From positions 1 to 61,213 of the forward strand of contig CACFTS010000003.1 of NCBI GenBank assembly GCA_902569285.1: a DNA stretch of 61,213 nt, given 5' to 3'. Below the pieces are notes generated by a model, which saw only the letters and a list, made by a program, of their open reading frames with translations, had not been told where the DNA came from and searched no databases. Both the position numbers and the translations under genes were made by a program. Position 1 is the first letter of the stretch. The number at the start of each line of letters is the position of its first letter. Of this stretch, positions 26,809 to 36,338 are shown in pieces. The DNA comes from an uncultured Pelagibacteraceae bacterium. GTDB taxonomy: Bacteria > Pseudomonadota > Alphaproteobacteria > Pelagibacterales > Pelagibacteraceae.

Positions 26809-28251
26809 ATGGATAAAACATATTTTATAAATCAATCTACATCACTAATATTAGTTATTGTTTTAAGTTTAATATTTGTATTTTTAGGTATTTATTATTC
26901 AAAAAAATACCAAGGACTTAGTAATTACTTAACTGCCAATAGGAACGTTGGATTATTTTCATTAACTACAAGTTTAAGCGCATCTGCTTTAGGTACATGG
27001 GTTTTGTTTGGCCCAGTATCTGCCGCAACCTGGGGAGGATTAGGTGCGGTAATAGGTTATTCATTAGGAACTGCATTTCCAATGTTTTTTTTAATTTATT
27101 TAGGAAAAAAAATAAGAAATGAATTTCCTAAAGGATCTTCATTGATTGAGTTTATGAGAAAAAAGTTCGGAAAAAGTTTATTCAAATTAATTTTATTAAT
27201 GACTATTTTTTATATGTTTATTTTTTTATGTGCTGAGGTTACAGCGGTAGCAGTCTTAATTAATTATATATCAGGAGTTGAGCTTTGGATAACTGCTTTA
27301 TTAGTGTTGTTAGCCACACTAACCTATACTTTATATGGAGGATTAAGAGCTTCTATATTTACAGATAATATTCAAATGATTGTAATAGGAATTTTATTGT
27401 TGATTTTTTTATCATGTATAGATTCTTTTACTGGATCTCAATTTTCTTTTGATTTTGTAAAAGAGAAAAATCCTCATCTTTTAAGTGGATCTTATATTCC
27501 AAGTTATACAGCTGGTTTAACTTTTTTTATTGCAGTTGCGGCAACTAATTTATTTCATCAGGGTAATTGGCAACGTGTTTATGCTGCAAAAAATTTTCAA
27601 ACGTTAAGAAAAAGTTTAATTATATCTTTTTTTATAATTGTACCGATTGTTTTCTTTATGGGTTTTGCAGGAATGGTAGCTTTCTCAATAGACTCATCTG
27701 TAAGACCTGATCTTGGTTTTTTTTTATTACTACTTAAAGAACAAACAAAACTACTATCTTTATTAGTAATTGTACTTGCTTTAGCTTTAACTATTTCTAC
27801 TGTAGATACATTAATAAATGCAATATCAAGTATAATTGTAGTAGATGGTAAGGCAACTTTTAAATTAAAAAAGAAAACAGATTATTTAAAATTTTCTAAA
27901 TATATAATTTTGGTTTTATCTATAATTTCTTTTATTGTTGCATCAAAAGGATTTGATATTTTATATTTATTTTTACTAGCTGATTTATTTTGTTGTGCTT
28001 TTGTTTTAACTGTTTTTTATAGTTTTTATAATAAAAACATTAATGAAAAAACTGCATATATTTCGATTATTATAGGCTTGATTGGAGGCTTTTTAATGTT
28101 TCCGGTTCCTGACTTTTCAAAAAGTTTATTAGTAGGAATTTTAATACCCATAGAATTGTTTACACCTTTTGTAATTCAATCCTTATTATTTTTATCTTTT
28201 GTTACTGCAACTTTTTTACCTTTATTAGTTTTTAAAGTTAAAAAGTTTTAA
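26809..28251 (+). CDS. thiV: Sodium:solute symporter family transporter, probable thiamine-precursor (HMP) importer ThiV-like
   Basis: A 480-residue SSS (SLC5-like) permease with about 13 helices and motifs such as ALGTWVLFGPVSAATWGG, TALLVLLATLTYTLYGGLRA and IVLALALTISTVDTLINAIS. It sits directly under a TPP riboswitch. In SAR11 a symporter in this position was proposed to import the thiamine pyrimidine precursor HMP (ThiV), needed because these cells lack thiC. Function here is inferred from family and riboswitch; the gene name is used in that sense. Confidence 0.82.
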   Translation: MDKTYFINQSTSLILVIVLSLIFVFLGIYYSKKYQGLSNYLTANRNVGLFSLTTSLSASALGTWVLFGPVSAATWGGLGAVIGYSLGTAFPMFFLIYLGKKIRNEFPKGSSLIEFMRKKFGKSLFKLILLMTIFYMFIFLCAEVTAVAVLINYISGVELWITALLVLLATLTYTLYGGLRASIFTDNIQMIVIGILLLIFLSCIDSFTGSQFSFDFVKEKNPHLLSGSYIPSYTAGLTFFIAVAATNLFHQGNWQRVYAAKNFQTLRKSLIISFFIIVPIVFFMGFAGMVAFSIDSSVRPDLGFFLLLLKEQTKLLSLLVIVLALALTISTVDTLINAISSIIVVDGKATFKLKKKTDYLKFSKYIILVLSIISFIVASKGFDILYLFLLADLFCCAFVLTVFYSFYNKNINEKTAYISIIIGLIGGFLMFPVPDFSKSLLVGILIPIELFTPFVIQSLLFLSFVTATFLPLLVFKVKKF

Positions 28252-28297
28252 TATTAGTTGATTGTATTAAGAGTATTAATAGCTATATACTTGGTCA

Positions 28298-29233
28298 ATG
28301 TCAGATAATCAAATCGTAATAAACGGTCTTAACAAAGTTTATAACAATGGCTTTAATGCTCTTAAAAATATTAATTTAAATATTAAAAAAGGTGAAATTT
28401 TTGCGATGCTTGGCCCTAACGGTGCAGGCAAGACAACCTTAATAAGTATTATTTGCGGTATAGTAAAACCATCTACAGGTAAAGTAACTGTTGAGGAATT
28501 TGATATTATTGATGATTATCGAGAAACAAGATCAAGGATAGGTTTGGTTCCTCAAGAATTAACTTTAGAACAGTTTGAGACAGTTTTTAATAATGTTTCT
28601 TACTCGAGAGGTCTTTATGGAAAAAAACCTGATCCTTTACATATTGAAAAAATTTTAAAACAATTAAGTCTTTGGGATAAAAAAGATATTATATTACGTC
28701 AATTATCTGGAGGTATGAAACGAAGAGTTTTAATTGCTAAAGCTTTATCACATGAACCAACCATTTTATTTTTGGACGAGCCTACAGCAGGAGTGGATGT
28801 AGAGTTAAGAAAAGAAATGTGGAATGTAGTTGAAAAATTGAGAAAGACTGGTGTTACAATAATTTTAACAACTCATTATATAGAAGAAGCAGAAGCTATT
28901 GCAGATAGAGTGGGGGTTATTAACCAAGGTGAGATTATTGTAGTTGATGAAACAAAAGAACTTCTTAAAAAAATGGGACATAAAAAACTCACAGTTGATT
29001 TACAAGAAGAAATTAAAGAGATACCAAGCAGTTTAGAAAAATATAATCTTGAAATTAGCAAAGATAAAATGTCTGTAGATTATACTTATAACGTTCAAGC
29101 TAAACAAACTGGTATTACTAATTTATTACAAGATCTTAAAGATGCTGGTTTACAATTAAGAGATTTAAAAACTGAACAAAGTAATTTAGAAAAAATATTT
29201 GTATCATTGGTGAAGGAGAATAATGAAGTTTAA
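28298..29233 (+). CDS. ABC-2 type transporter ATP-binding protein
   Basis: A 311-residue ABC ATPase. Walker [14 protein letters not shown], signature [15 protein letters not shown], Walker [17 protein letters not shown] and H-loop THYIEEAE are intact. A C-terminal extension after residue 220 is typical of drug or polysaccharide exporters (DUF4162-like). The nearest pattern is the YadG type. It overlaps its permease gene by 11 bases. Cargo unknown. Confidence 0.9.
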   Translation: MSDNQIVINGLNKVYNNGFNALKNINLNIKKGEIFAMLGPNGAGKTTLISIICGIVKPSTGKVTVEEFDIIDDYRETRSRIGLVPQELTLEQFETVFNNVSYSRGLYGKKPDPLHIEKILKQLSLWDKKDIILRQLSGGMKRRVLIAKALSHEPTILFLDEPTAGVDVELRKEMWNVVEKLRKTGVTIILTTHYIEEAEAIADRVGVINQGEIIVVDETKELLKKMGHKKLTVDLQEEIKEIPSSLEKYNLEISKDKMSVDYTYNVQAKQTGITNLLQDLKDAGLQLRDLKTEQSNLEKIFVSLVKENNEV

Positions 29234-29990
29234 CTTTTATGGATTTAAAGCGATTTATCTACATGAGATGGATCGTTTTAGAAGAACTTTGGGGCAATCA
29301 CTTTTATCTCCAGTAATTTCTACATGTTTATATTTTATAGTATTTGGTTCTGTTATTGGAGGTTATGTTGAAAATATTGATGGTGTAAGTTATGGATCTT
29401 ATATAGTCCCTGGTCTTTTAATGTTAACATTATTGACACAGTCAATAAGCAACACTTCTTTCGGAATTTTTTTTCCTAAATTCAATGGGACAATTTATGA
29501 AATACTAGCTGCTCCAATCTCAACATTTGAAGTTGTTTTAGCTTTTGTTGGAGCTGGGGCAACTAAAACTCTTATTGTAGGTATAATAATATTTATTACA
29601 TCAATGTTTTTTGTTGAAGTTAAAGTTCAATATCCATTGTTAATGGTTTTTTTATTAATTTTAGTATCTTTTACTTTTGCATTATTTGGATTTCTAATTG
29701 GTTTGATGAGTACAAATTTTGAGCAAATGTCTATCATTCCTTCTTTAGTTATTACGCCAATGGTTTTTTTAGGAGGTAGTTTATATTCTTTAGATATGTT
29801 ACCTGAATTTTGGCAAATGGTTACATATTTTAACCCAGTTGTTTATCTAATAAATGGTTTAAGATTTTCTTTTTATGGAGTATCTGACTTTAATATCTGG
29901 ATAAGTATTTTTTTAATGGTTCTTTTTTTAATTATCTGTGTAATGTCTGTCTCATTTCTTCTAAAAAAAGGTTATAATATTAAGTCTTAG
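29223..29990 (+). CDS. ABC-2 type transporter permease (YadH-like)
   Basis: A 255-residue membrane protein with six helices. It has the N-terminal motif [25 protein letters not shown] and the internal [21 protein letters not shown] and [20 protein letters not shown], both characteristic of the ABC2_membrane family (YadH/DrrB). It pairs with the overlapping ATPase gene. A weak hairpin with T-rich tail follows at 30026. Confidence 0.9.
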   Translation: MKFNFYGFKAIYLHEMDRFRRTLGQSLLSPVISTCLYFIVFGSVIGGYVENIDGVSYGSYIVPGLLMLTLLTQSISNTSFGIFFPKFNGTIYEILAAPISTFEVVLAFVGAGATKTLIVGIIIFITSMFFVEVKVQYPLLMVFLLILVSFTFALFGFLIGLMSTNFEQMSIIPSLVITPMVFLGGSLYSLDMLPEFWQMVTYFNPVVYLINGLRFSFYGVSDFNIWISIFLMVLFLIICVMSVSFLLKKGYNIKS

Positions 29991-30025
29991 CCCTAAAAAA
30001 CGTTGTTTTATATGCTATTTTAAAC

Positions 30026-30047
30026 GTTGTAATTTTACAACATTTTT
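30026..30047 (+). terminator. Probable terminator after the ABC-2 exporter genes
   Basis: Stem GTTGTAA / TTACAAC with a 2-base loop followed by A and five T residues. The stem is short and A+T-rich, so confidence is moderate. It lies 36 bases after the permease stop and separates this unit from the outer-membrane protein gene. Confidence 0.45.
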
Positions 30048-30167
30048 GGATTTTTTTAATAAATACAGTGTTTTTTTAAATAGAATCATTGATTAATAGA
30101 CAAATTTAATTCATAAATTACTGAATAATTAATTATTAATAACATAAAGTAATAATAAAGGGTTAAA

Positions 30168-30806
30168 ATGAAGAAAATAATATCGATATTATTTGTATCT
30201 TTACTACTCACTGTATCAGCTCATGCCGGTGGTATGATTGGTGTTAAATATGGTAATGGTGAGTTAGAAGCTACAAAACAAGCTTATACAGCAGGAAGTA
30301 ATTCTTACTCTGCTCAGACTCAAGCTGAAAGCCATGAGTTTGCTGCAGTTTTTGCTGAAGTAAATCTTCCTAACCATCCACTATCTTTAGGAATAGAATA
30401 TATTCCTTATACTGCAACTGTTTCAGTTGATGGTAGTTCATCTGACTCACATTTAGAAATAAGTGAGCATACTACTATATACGCACTATTAACAAATGAC
30501 ATAGGTAGCGGTGAAGCTAGCGCATATTTTAAAGTTGGTTATGCTATGGCTGATATAGGTGGTGTTTCAGCTAATTATGCTACTACTACTCTTAACTCAC
30601 ACGATGATACATTGGAAGGTCCAATGATAGGTATTGGAGTTCAAAGTGGTGAATTTGGTATTGGCATGGTTGGTAGATTAGAATGGACAATGACTGATTA
30701 TGATGATGTAAGCGCTACAACTACATCAAATGGTTCTACAAGTGTTAAGAAAACAGCAGATGCTGACTTAACAACGATTACTATTTCATTAGCTAAAACG
30801 TTTTAA
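30168..30806 (+). CDS. Outer-membrane beta-barrel protein (OmpW/porin-like small barrel)
   Basis: A 212-residue secreted protein. The signal peptide is MKKIISILFVSLLLTVSAHAG. The rest has alternating Gly/aromatic strands (YAMADIGG, GIGVQSGEFGIGMVG) and ends in a C-terminal phenylalanine after TTITISLAKTF, the usual BAM recognition ending. Length fits an 8-stranded barrel. It has a long leader (177 bases) and a strong terminator. Specific transport role unknown. Confidence 0.75.
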   Translation: MKKIISILFVSLLLTVSAHAGGMIGVKYGNGELEATKQAYTAGSNSYSAQTQAESHEFAAVFAEVNLPNHPLSLGIEYIPYTATVSVDGSSSDSHLEISEHTTIYALLTNDIGSGEASAYFKVGYAMADIGGVSANYATTTLNSHDDTLEGPMIGIGVQSGEFGIGMVGRLEWTMTDYDDVSATTTSNGSTSVKKTADADLTTITISLAKTF

Positions 30807-30824
30807 TTATCATTAAAAAAATTT

Positions 30825-30860
30825 AAAAACCCCTCTAATTTTTTAGAGGGGTTTTTTTTT
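30825..30860. terminator. Bidirectional intrinsic terminator between convergent genes
   Basis: Perfect stem AAAAACCCCTCTAA / TTAGAGGGGTTTTT with extra T. It serves the outer-membrane protein gene and, on the other strand, the nucleotidyltransferase gene, whose last codons and stop (30843-30845) lie inside the stem. Confidence 0.9.
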
Positions 30861-31526
30861 ATTTAAATTTTTATAGTTATTTAAATTATCAACTGTAAAC
30901 CATTTTTTAGGTGTTATATCTGATACATATAGTTGGTTAATTTTTATTAATCTTTTCCATAGAATATTAAAATCATCAGTTTTTTTAATTTTTTTATAAA
31001 TTTTATTAGGATTTAAAACTTGTATACCAGTACAATAAATGTCAGTTTTATTTTTTCTAGATAGTTTTTGTATAATATTTTTTTTTCTAAAGATATAATC
31101 ACCATCTAATCCCTCTATAGGTTTAGTAGGAATAATCATGCATAAAGGCTGGCCTTTTTTATTATAGTCTTTTTCAATTTTTTTAAAGTTTATTTCTGTA
31201 ACATTATCGCAAGTTAAAACATAGATAGGATTGTTAAAGTTTTTAAAAATAGAATTAAAAATCCACCATGCATTTCCTTTATTATTAGTATTAATTATAG
31301 AAGAAACATTTTTTTCTATTAAATGTTTAGCTAAGATAGGACCTTTATAGCCAACTGAAATATGAATATAATTAATATATTTTCTTAATTTTTTTATTCC
31401 ATTAGCAATTAAAGAAGATTGCTTATATTTAACAAGTCCCTTTGGAATTTTTTTTGTTAGAGGCATTAATCTTATGCCTCTACCAGCAGCCATTATAAAA
31501 GCATGATCTATTTTTTTATAACTCAT
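30843..31526 (-). CDS. Sugar-phosphate nucleotidyltransferase family protein
   Basis: An NTP_transferase-fold protein. It has MAAGRGIRLMPLTKKIPKGL (N-terminal nucleotide-binding motif with Gly-x-Arg), a substrate region around IINTNNKGNAWWIFNS and the Asp-containing VLTCDNVTE. It would activate a sugar phosphate to an NDP-sugar for surface polysaccharide. The start at MSYKK (31526) overlaps the upstream epimerase-like gene by 11 bases and gives a better N-terminus than the track start 15 bases further on. It ends inside a terminator stem. Confidence 0.8.
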   Translation of the reverse strand: MSYKKIDHAFIMAAGRGIRLMPLTKKIPKGLVKYKQSSLIANGIKKLRKYINYIHISVGYKGPILAKHLIEKNVSSIINTNNKGNAWWIFNSIFKNFNNPIYVLTCDNVTEINFKKIEKDYNKKGQPLCMIIPTKPIEGLDGDYIFRKKNIIQKLSRKNKTDIYCTGIQVLNPNKIYKKIKKTDDFNILWKRLIKINQLYVSDITPKKWFTVDNLNNYKNLNKKKPL

Positions 31527-32469
31527 GAGAGTTAAGACCAAATCTAATTATTTTTTCAATTTCATTATTGTTTAATTGTTTTGCATTTTGAGAAGAAACA
31601 ATTTTTTTGAGTGGTTTTTTTGATAATATATTAAAATCGATTATAAAAAATTTTTTGTTTTTAATTTTAAATTCTTTTGCATATTTTAATTCATCCTCAC
31701 CAATAAGGTATTCATCTAATCTATCACCTTTTCTCGTTTTAATTATTTTATATTTTCCACCATATTTTTTTACCCATACTTTAAGAATATCTATCATCTT
31801 AGAAGATTTCATTTCTGCAGAAAGAATTTTACCTGACAATTTATCTTTAAGTTTTAATGCTTGATCAATTAAATTCACTGCTTCTTCGACTGAGAAAAAA
31901 AATCTTCTCATATTAGGACCAGTGGTTAAAATAGTTTTATTTTTATTAAACATTTGTTTCCAAATTGGCAGAACTGATCCAGTTGACCATGTTACATTTC
32001 CATATCTTACACAAATAAATTTTGTTTTTCCGTAAGGTTGTATTGATGAAAAAAGTCTTTCCATACAAGATTTACTTAGGCCATAAATATTTTTTATTGG
32101 TGGAGAAGCTTTATCGGTAGATACACCAATTACTGTAGGTATTTTTTTATTTATACACGCTCTTGCAATATTTGCAGAACCTACAATATTTATATCTATA
32201 CATTCAAAAGGAAACTTTTCTGATAAATCTACAAATTTAGTTGCTGCAGCATGTATAACAATATCTGGTTTTGCATAATTTAAACAATCATTTACAGATT
32301 CAATATTAGAAACATCGAGAGGTATTACTTCGCAGTTCGTAAGATTTTTAACTAGAAAATTTTGTTTATTATTTCTAGCACCTATAAAAACTTTATATTT
32401 TTTTTTATAAAAAAGAGCTAAATTTCTCCCCAGATATCCGGTTCCACCTGTTATTAGAATTTTTTTCAT
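31516..32469 (-). CDS. NDP-sugar 4,6-dehydratase-like SDR (PseB/CapD type)
   Basis: A 317-residue extended SDR. ILITGGTGYLGRNLA is the nucleotide loop, the active-site region is STDKASPPIKNIYGLSKSCM with the YxxxK motif, and TWSTGSVLPIWKQMF plus MRRFFFSVEEAVNLI match polysaccharide-biosynthesis 4,6-dehydratases that act on UDP-GlcNAc. First gene of a two-gene unit with the nucleotidyltransferase. Likely makes a modified sugar for lipopolysaccharide or a capsule. Confidence 0.83.
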   Translation of the reverse strand: MKKILITGGTGYLGRNLALFYKKKYKVFIGARNNKQNFLVKNLTNCEVIPLDVSNIESVNDCLNYAKPDIVIHAAATKFVDLSEKFPFECIDINIVGSANIARACINKKIPTVIGVSTDKASPPIKNIYGLSKSCMERLFSSIQPYGKTKFICVRYGNVTWSTGSVLPIWKQMFNKNKTILTTGPNMRRFFFSVEEAVNLIDQALKLKDKLSGKILSAEMKSSKMIDILKVWVKKYGGKYKIIKTRKGDRLDEYLIGEDELKYAKEFKIKNKKFFIIDFNILSKKPLKKIVSSQNAKQLNNNEIEKIIRFGLNSHEL

Positions 32470-32509
32470 TATTAAATGTATTAAATTTGTTTATAATTTT
32501 AATTATAAA

Positions 32510-33433
32510 ATGTCTATATCTATTCATATACCTTTTTACAATCCAAATCCTGAAAAAAAGGAAGGATACAGAAATTTAACAAGATTTGATTATTTAAATG
32601 AAAATATTTTAAATTTAAAAAATTTATCTTTTCAAACTGACATATTTATACATACCCACAATGATTTTTTAGATAATAAAAATTTAGATGCGCATGTGAT
32701 TAATCATAAAATAAGCAATGAAGATTTAGAAAAAGGATATTTAACTTGGTTAACTAGACCTGAAATGGAAAAACAAAAAAATGATTATGAATATTTTATG
32801 TATCTTGAGCATGATATAAAATTCACGGAAAAAAACTTACAATATTACCTAAAATATCAAAAAATTTTTTTAAATAAAAAATTTAATTTAGGATTTTTAA
32901 TTTACGAAAAGAACAATGAAAATAATGAAAATTATAGTATCCACATTACTAATAAATTGAATAATTTTTTTTATATTGATAACCAAAAGTTTATGATTAA
33001 TGATTGGGATACTTATTGTTGTTTTTGGATTTATAATAAAAAACAATTTGTAGATTTTATTAAATCAAAGTGGTGGAATTTTGAAAATAAAGTTCACAAT
33101 TTTAGGCATAATTATGGAATAACCGAAAGATCATCAATAGGATTTAATGCTCCAAATATAAATTATTTTAAAGCAACTTTATTACCGGAAATTAATAAAA
33201 AGCCTCATCCAGATTGTTTTGTAGAACATATTACCAATAATTATTTTGAAAAATTTAAAGAATTTAAAAATAAAGGGTACAAAGATATTAGAGGAGTTTG
33301 TACATATAAAATAGATGAAGTTTTTGAGGAAACCACTAATCATAAAAAATCAATTAATCATTTTTATATAAAAAGATTTTTTAAAATAATCTTTTGGAAA
33401 CTAAGATTCTTGACAAGACTCTTTAGGAATTAA
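32510..33433 (+). CDS. Glycosyltransferase-like protein of unknown specificity
   Basis: A 307-residue protein beginning SISIHIPFYNPNPEKKEGY, with a LEHDIKF segment near residue 102 that resembles the aspartate-containing metal/nucleotide site of GT-A glycosyltransferases. The C-terminus is Lys/Arg and aromatic rich (KIIFWKLRFLTRLF), compatible with membrane attachment. It lies divergent from the sugar-nucleotide genes, supporting an envelope role. No family can be named with confidence. Confidence 0.55.
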   Translation: MSISIHIPFYNPNPEKKEGYRNLTRFDYLNENILNLKNLSFQTDIFIHTHNDFLDNKNLDAHVINHKISNEDLEKGYLTWLTRPEMEKQKNDYEYFMYLEHDIKFTEKNLQYYLKYQKIFLNKKFNLGFLIYEKNNENNENYSIHITNKLNNFFYIDNQKFMINDWDTYCCFWIYNKKQFVDFIKSKWWNFENKVHNFRHNYGITERSSIGFNAPNINYFKATLLPEINKKPHPDCFVEHITNNYFEKFKEFKNKGYKDIRGVCTYKIDEVFEETTNHKKSINHFYIKRFFKIIFWKLRFLTRLFRN

Positions 33434-33870
33434 TGAAAATGAAAAAAGAATTTGAATGGACATGTCGGCACACTTGGAAACGTAGTGCTTATAATACCTT
33501 ATGGTGTTTAATTGGATGCTCGATTGGAGATTTTGGAACAATTTTATTTTTTCAATTACAAAATATTCTTTGGCCTACTCTTTATATAATGATTTTGGCA
33601 ATCATTAATGGCTTGATTACAAGCATAATATTAGAAACTTTTATTCTATTGAAACAAATGAATTTTGGTCAAGCCTTAAGGACAGCGCTTGGAATGAGCT
33701 TTATTTCTATGATTAGCATGGAAATTGTTATGAATACTGTTGACTGGTGGTTAACGGGAGGAGCTAATCTAAACTGGTGGATAATACCTGTTATGCTAAT
33801 AGCTGGCTTTATTACACCTTGGCCATATAATTATTGGCGATTGAAAAAATTTGATCTATCCTGTCACTAA
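33433..33870 (+). CDS. DUF4396-like membrane protein
   Basis: A 145-residue protein with about four helices. It shows TCRHTWKRSAYNTLWCLIGCSIGDF near the N-terminus (quoted short: CRHTWKRSAYNTLWC), and WWIIPVMLIAGFITPWPYNYWRL near the end. This pattern corresponds to the DUF4396 family, whose function is unknown; the Cys-His content hints at metal or redox binding. Start overlaps the preceding stop by one base. Confidence 0.7.
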   Translation: MKMKKEFEWTCRHTWKRSAYNTLWCLIGCSIGDFGTILFFQLQNILWPTLYIMILAIINGLITSIILETFILLKQMNFGQALRTALGMSFISMISMEIVMNTVDWWLTGGANLNWWIIPVMLIAGFITPWPYNYWRLKKFDLSCH

Positions 33871-34032
33871 TATGAAAAAGATTTTAGGGATCTTGGTTTT
33901 GGTGGTCAAGCAATTTTAATTGATATGGATAACTCAAGAATAGTTATAATAAATTCTGCTCACTACAATCACGAAAAATATAAATATAATCATAAAAAAC
34001 TTTTAATTGATCCAATAAAAAAAGGCAAATGA
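33871..34032 (+). pseudogene. C-terminal remnant of a serine hydrolase (beta-lactamase family)
   Basis: Directly after the DUF4396 stop, in the same frame, a 53-codon stretch reads DFRDLGFGGQAILIDMDNSRIVIINSA and ends at TGA 34030-34032. This GYGGQ-like, DxxNSRIVV-like pattern is the C-terminal end of beta-lactamase-fold serine hydrolases. No start codon or catalytic SxxK part precedes it, so it is a decayed fragment. It ends within the start of the autotransporter-like gene. Confidence 0.6.
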
Positions 34033-36338
34033 TGAAAAAACTTTTAGGAATTGTATTTTTATTTTTACTTTTTTATAGTAGTTCTGCTTGGGCGAGTTGT
34101 GATACCACTTTAGCTTCGGACTCAACTACTCAGCTCATATGTGATTCAAATGATGAATTAACAGTTAATGAAGGTGTGACTTTAAATAGAAATGGCAAAT
34201 ATGCCGTATATGCAGTTAACGATGACAATGTAAAAGTAACAAATCACGGAACTATAACTAATAATAACCATTTCACACTTCATATGCGAAATACAACGAG
34301 CGCTACTATTGATAATAAAAGTACAGGCATAATACAAACAACAGGGGGATGCTGTACTATTGATTATAAAGGTTCTGACGGTACATTCACTCTTACAAAT
34401 GCGGGAACTATAATTTCTAAAACACACGGCACAATTATTAATTGGGGGACAAGCAGTTCAATTGTAAATATTACAAATTCAGGAACAATTAGAATGAGAG
34501 GAGAAAGTGTCAGTCAAAGTGATGTGAAAGCACTTTGTGCAATTTGTACCGCAGGTTCAACAGGAGCTGTAACTATTACAAACTCTGGAACAATTGAAAC
34601 TATAGGAGATGATAGGCCAGCGATTTATACTAATGATGAAACTGCTTCAACCATAATCAACTCAGGAACAATTTCTGGACATGGCACTGCTAAAGATATT
34701 TTAGTTGCTGATGATTCTTCTGGTACAGCTACAACTACAATCAAGATTAGTGGAGAAGGAAGTTTTAACAATGGAATTGAATTAAATGATACAACTGTAC
34801 AGCTAGTTTTAGAATCTGATATTAAAAGAGATACTACAGTAACAATTTATAATAAGGACAATCTTACAATTGTAAACAATCTCACAGGAAATGATACTTA
34901 CTCAATTACAAGTGAAAACTTGGATAGTGGTGAGGGTGATACTACTCTTGGAGATGGAGTTCTGACAATATTTGGTGAAGATCTTGAGATAGCTCAAGAC
35001 AATCCAAAATATAGAAGTGAAAATGTTTTAACTAAGCTACGTGGTTTATTTGATGCTGTAAATTATATTAATTGGCATGCCCCAGAAGATAAATTCTTTA
35101 AAATATTTCATAGCACACAGAAGAGAGAAGGAACCTATAAGGGAGAAATGTCAGGTGTTGTTGGTCAGTTAAGTCCTTTTATTTTAGGAGATATTAGAAA
35201 TAATATTTTTCTCGGCTATACAAGACAAGATGGAAACTTTGACAATGGTGAATTCTTAGGAGGAGATAACTTTGCATTAGGTTTAAAGAGTGTTTATGAA
35301 AATAATGGATTTAAAGCATCTTTCACACCTATGATTGGTTTGAATGATCTAACTGTTACTGATTTTGATACAGATACAAAAACAAAAATAAGCACAAATT
35401 TATTATCGGAATTTGCTGGGTTTAATACAAAATTTGGAAAAGAAATAAAAACAAGCGAAGATAGCTCGTTAAGTTTAAACGTACAGTCAACTTTAGGGGT
35501 GCAAAGATTTCCTGATTATCTTGCAAAATTTAGTGAAGGAGATTTGTCAGTCGATGAAGCAATAGAACAAGTTCTTGGTGTTGGGTTTGAAGTAAGATAT
35601 GTAGAAGAACTTGGTAATAGCTTTATTATTCAGCCTTATATTGGAGCCAATTTTAATAACAATCTTAATAATTCTATAAAGATAACAGCAGATGGAGAAA
35701 ATAAAAATGTAACTCCTGCTAATGAAATGACAACTGGATACTTTGCCGGTGTTTCTTTTACAAAAAAAACCAAAGATATGAACTTTGATCTGGAATTAAT
35801 GTATGGCAATGAAGACGGTTTAATTAATCAAATTGCAGCTTTATCATTAACTAAAACATTTGGAAAAATTAAGGAAGCAAAATTACAAAAAGAATCTGAT
35901 ACATCAAAGGATGTTAAAATTTTAACTTCCAAAGGTTATGATATAGATCTAAAAGAGATCGAAGAATTAAGAAAAGCAAACGAAACATTAAATGCTAAAA
36001 ATGAAGAATTAATAGCTCAAAACGAAAAGCTTAAATTATTAACTCAAAAAACTCTTGAAGAAAATGCAACAAGCAAAAGATTAATTGTTGAATTAATTAA
36101 AGATAATGAAAAATTAAAATTAGAGAAACAAATATTTAAAAATAAAATTTTAGAAAACGAAAATAAAGATCTGCAAAAACAAATTGATAATGTTGATCAA
36201 AAAAATAATAAAACTTTATTATTCAATATAATATTAAGTATTATATTATTTGTAATCTTTGCCGTCATATATCTTATTATCAATTTTATATTTGGAATTT
36301 ATAAAAGGAAAGCTTTTAAAATTGCTCAGATTCAGTAG
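34029..36338 (+). CDS. Autotransporter-like outer-membrane protein with C-terminal coiled coil and membrane helix
   Basis: A 769-residue protein with a signal peptide (KKLLGIVFLFLLFYSSSAWA). Residues about 25-310 contain beta-helix-type repeats of the form TNSGTI (VTNHGTITN, FTLTNAGTII, VNITNSGTIR, VTITNSGTIE). Residues about 330-620 resemble a 12-strand autotransporter barrel, ending QIAALSLTKTFGKI. Unlike ordinary autotransporters, it continues with a Lys/Glu-rich coiled coil (about 640-720, KEIEELRKANETLNAKNEEL) and a hydrophobic segment at 729-755, then a basic tail. The extension would lie in the periplasm and could insert in the inner membrane. ATGATG start; either Met possible. Confidence 0.75.
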   Translation: MMKKLLGIVFLFLLFYSSSAWASCDTTLASDSTTQLICDSNDELTVNEGVTLNRNGKYAVYAVNDDNVKVTNHGTITNNNHFTLHMRNTTSATIDNKSTGIIQTTGGCCTIDYKGSDGTFTLTNAGTIISKTHGTIINWGTSSSIVNITNSGTIRMRGESVSQSDVKALCAICTAGSTGAVTITNSGTIETIGDDRPAIYTNDETASTIINSGTISGHGTAKDILVADDSSGTATTTIKISGEGSFNNGIELNDTTVQLVLESDIKRDTTVTIYNKDNLTIVNNLTGNDTYSITSENLDSGEGDTTLGDGVLTIFGEDLEIAQDNPKYRSENVLTKLRGLFDAVNYINWHAPEDKFFKIFHSTQKREGTYKGEMSGVVGQLSPFILGDIRNNIFLGYTRQDGNFDNGEFLGGDNFALGLKSVYENNGFKASFTPMIGLNDLTVTDFDTDTKTKISTNLLSEFAGFNTKFGKEIKTSEDSSLSLNVQSTLGVQRFPDYLAKFSEGDLSVDEAIEQVLGVGFEVRYVEELGNSFIIQPYIGANFNNNLNNSIKITADGENKNVTPANEMTTGYFAGVSFTKKTKDMNFDLELMYGNEDGLINQIAALSLTKTFGKIKEAKLQKESDTSKDVKILTSKGYDIDLKEIEELRKANETLNAKNEELIAQNEKLKLLTQKTLEENATSKRLIVELIKDNEKLKLEKQIFKNKILENENKDLQKQIDNVDQKNNKTLLFNIILSIILFVIFAVIYLIINFIFGIYKRKAFKIAQIQ

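Noticed and set aside
33872-33916. Alternative short ORF reading MKKILGILVLVVKQF
   Set aside because: It resembles a signal peptide but stops after 15 codons; the hydrolase-tail frame over the same bases has far longer family-like content.
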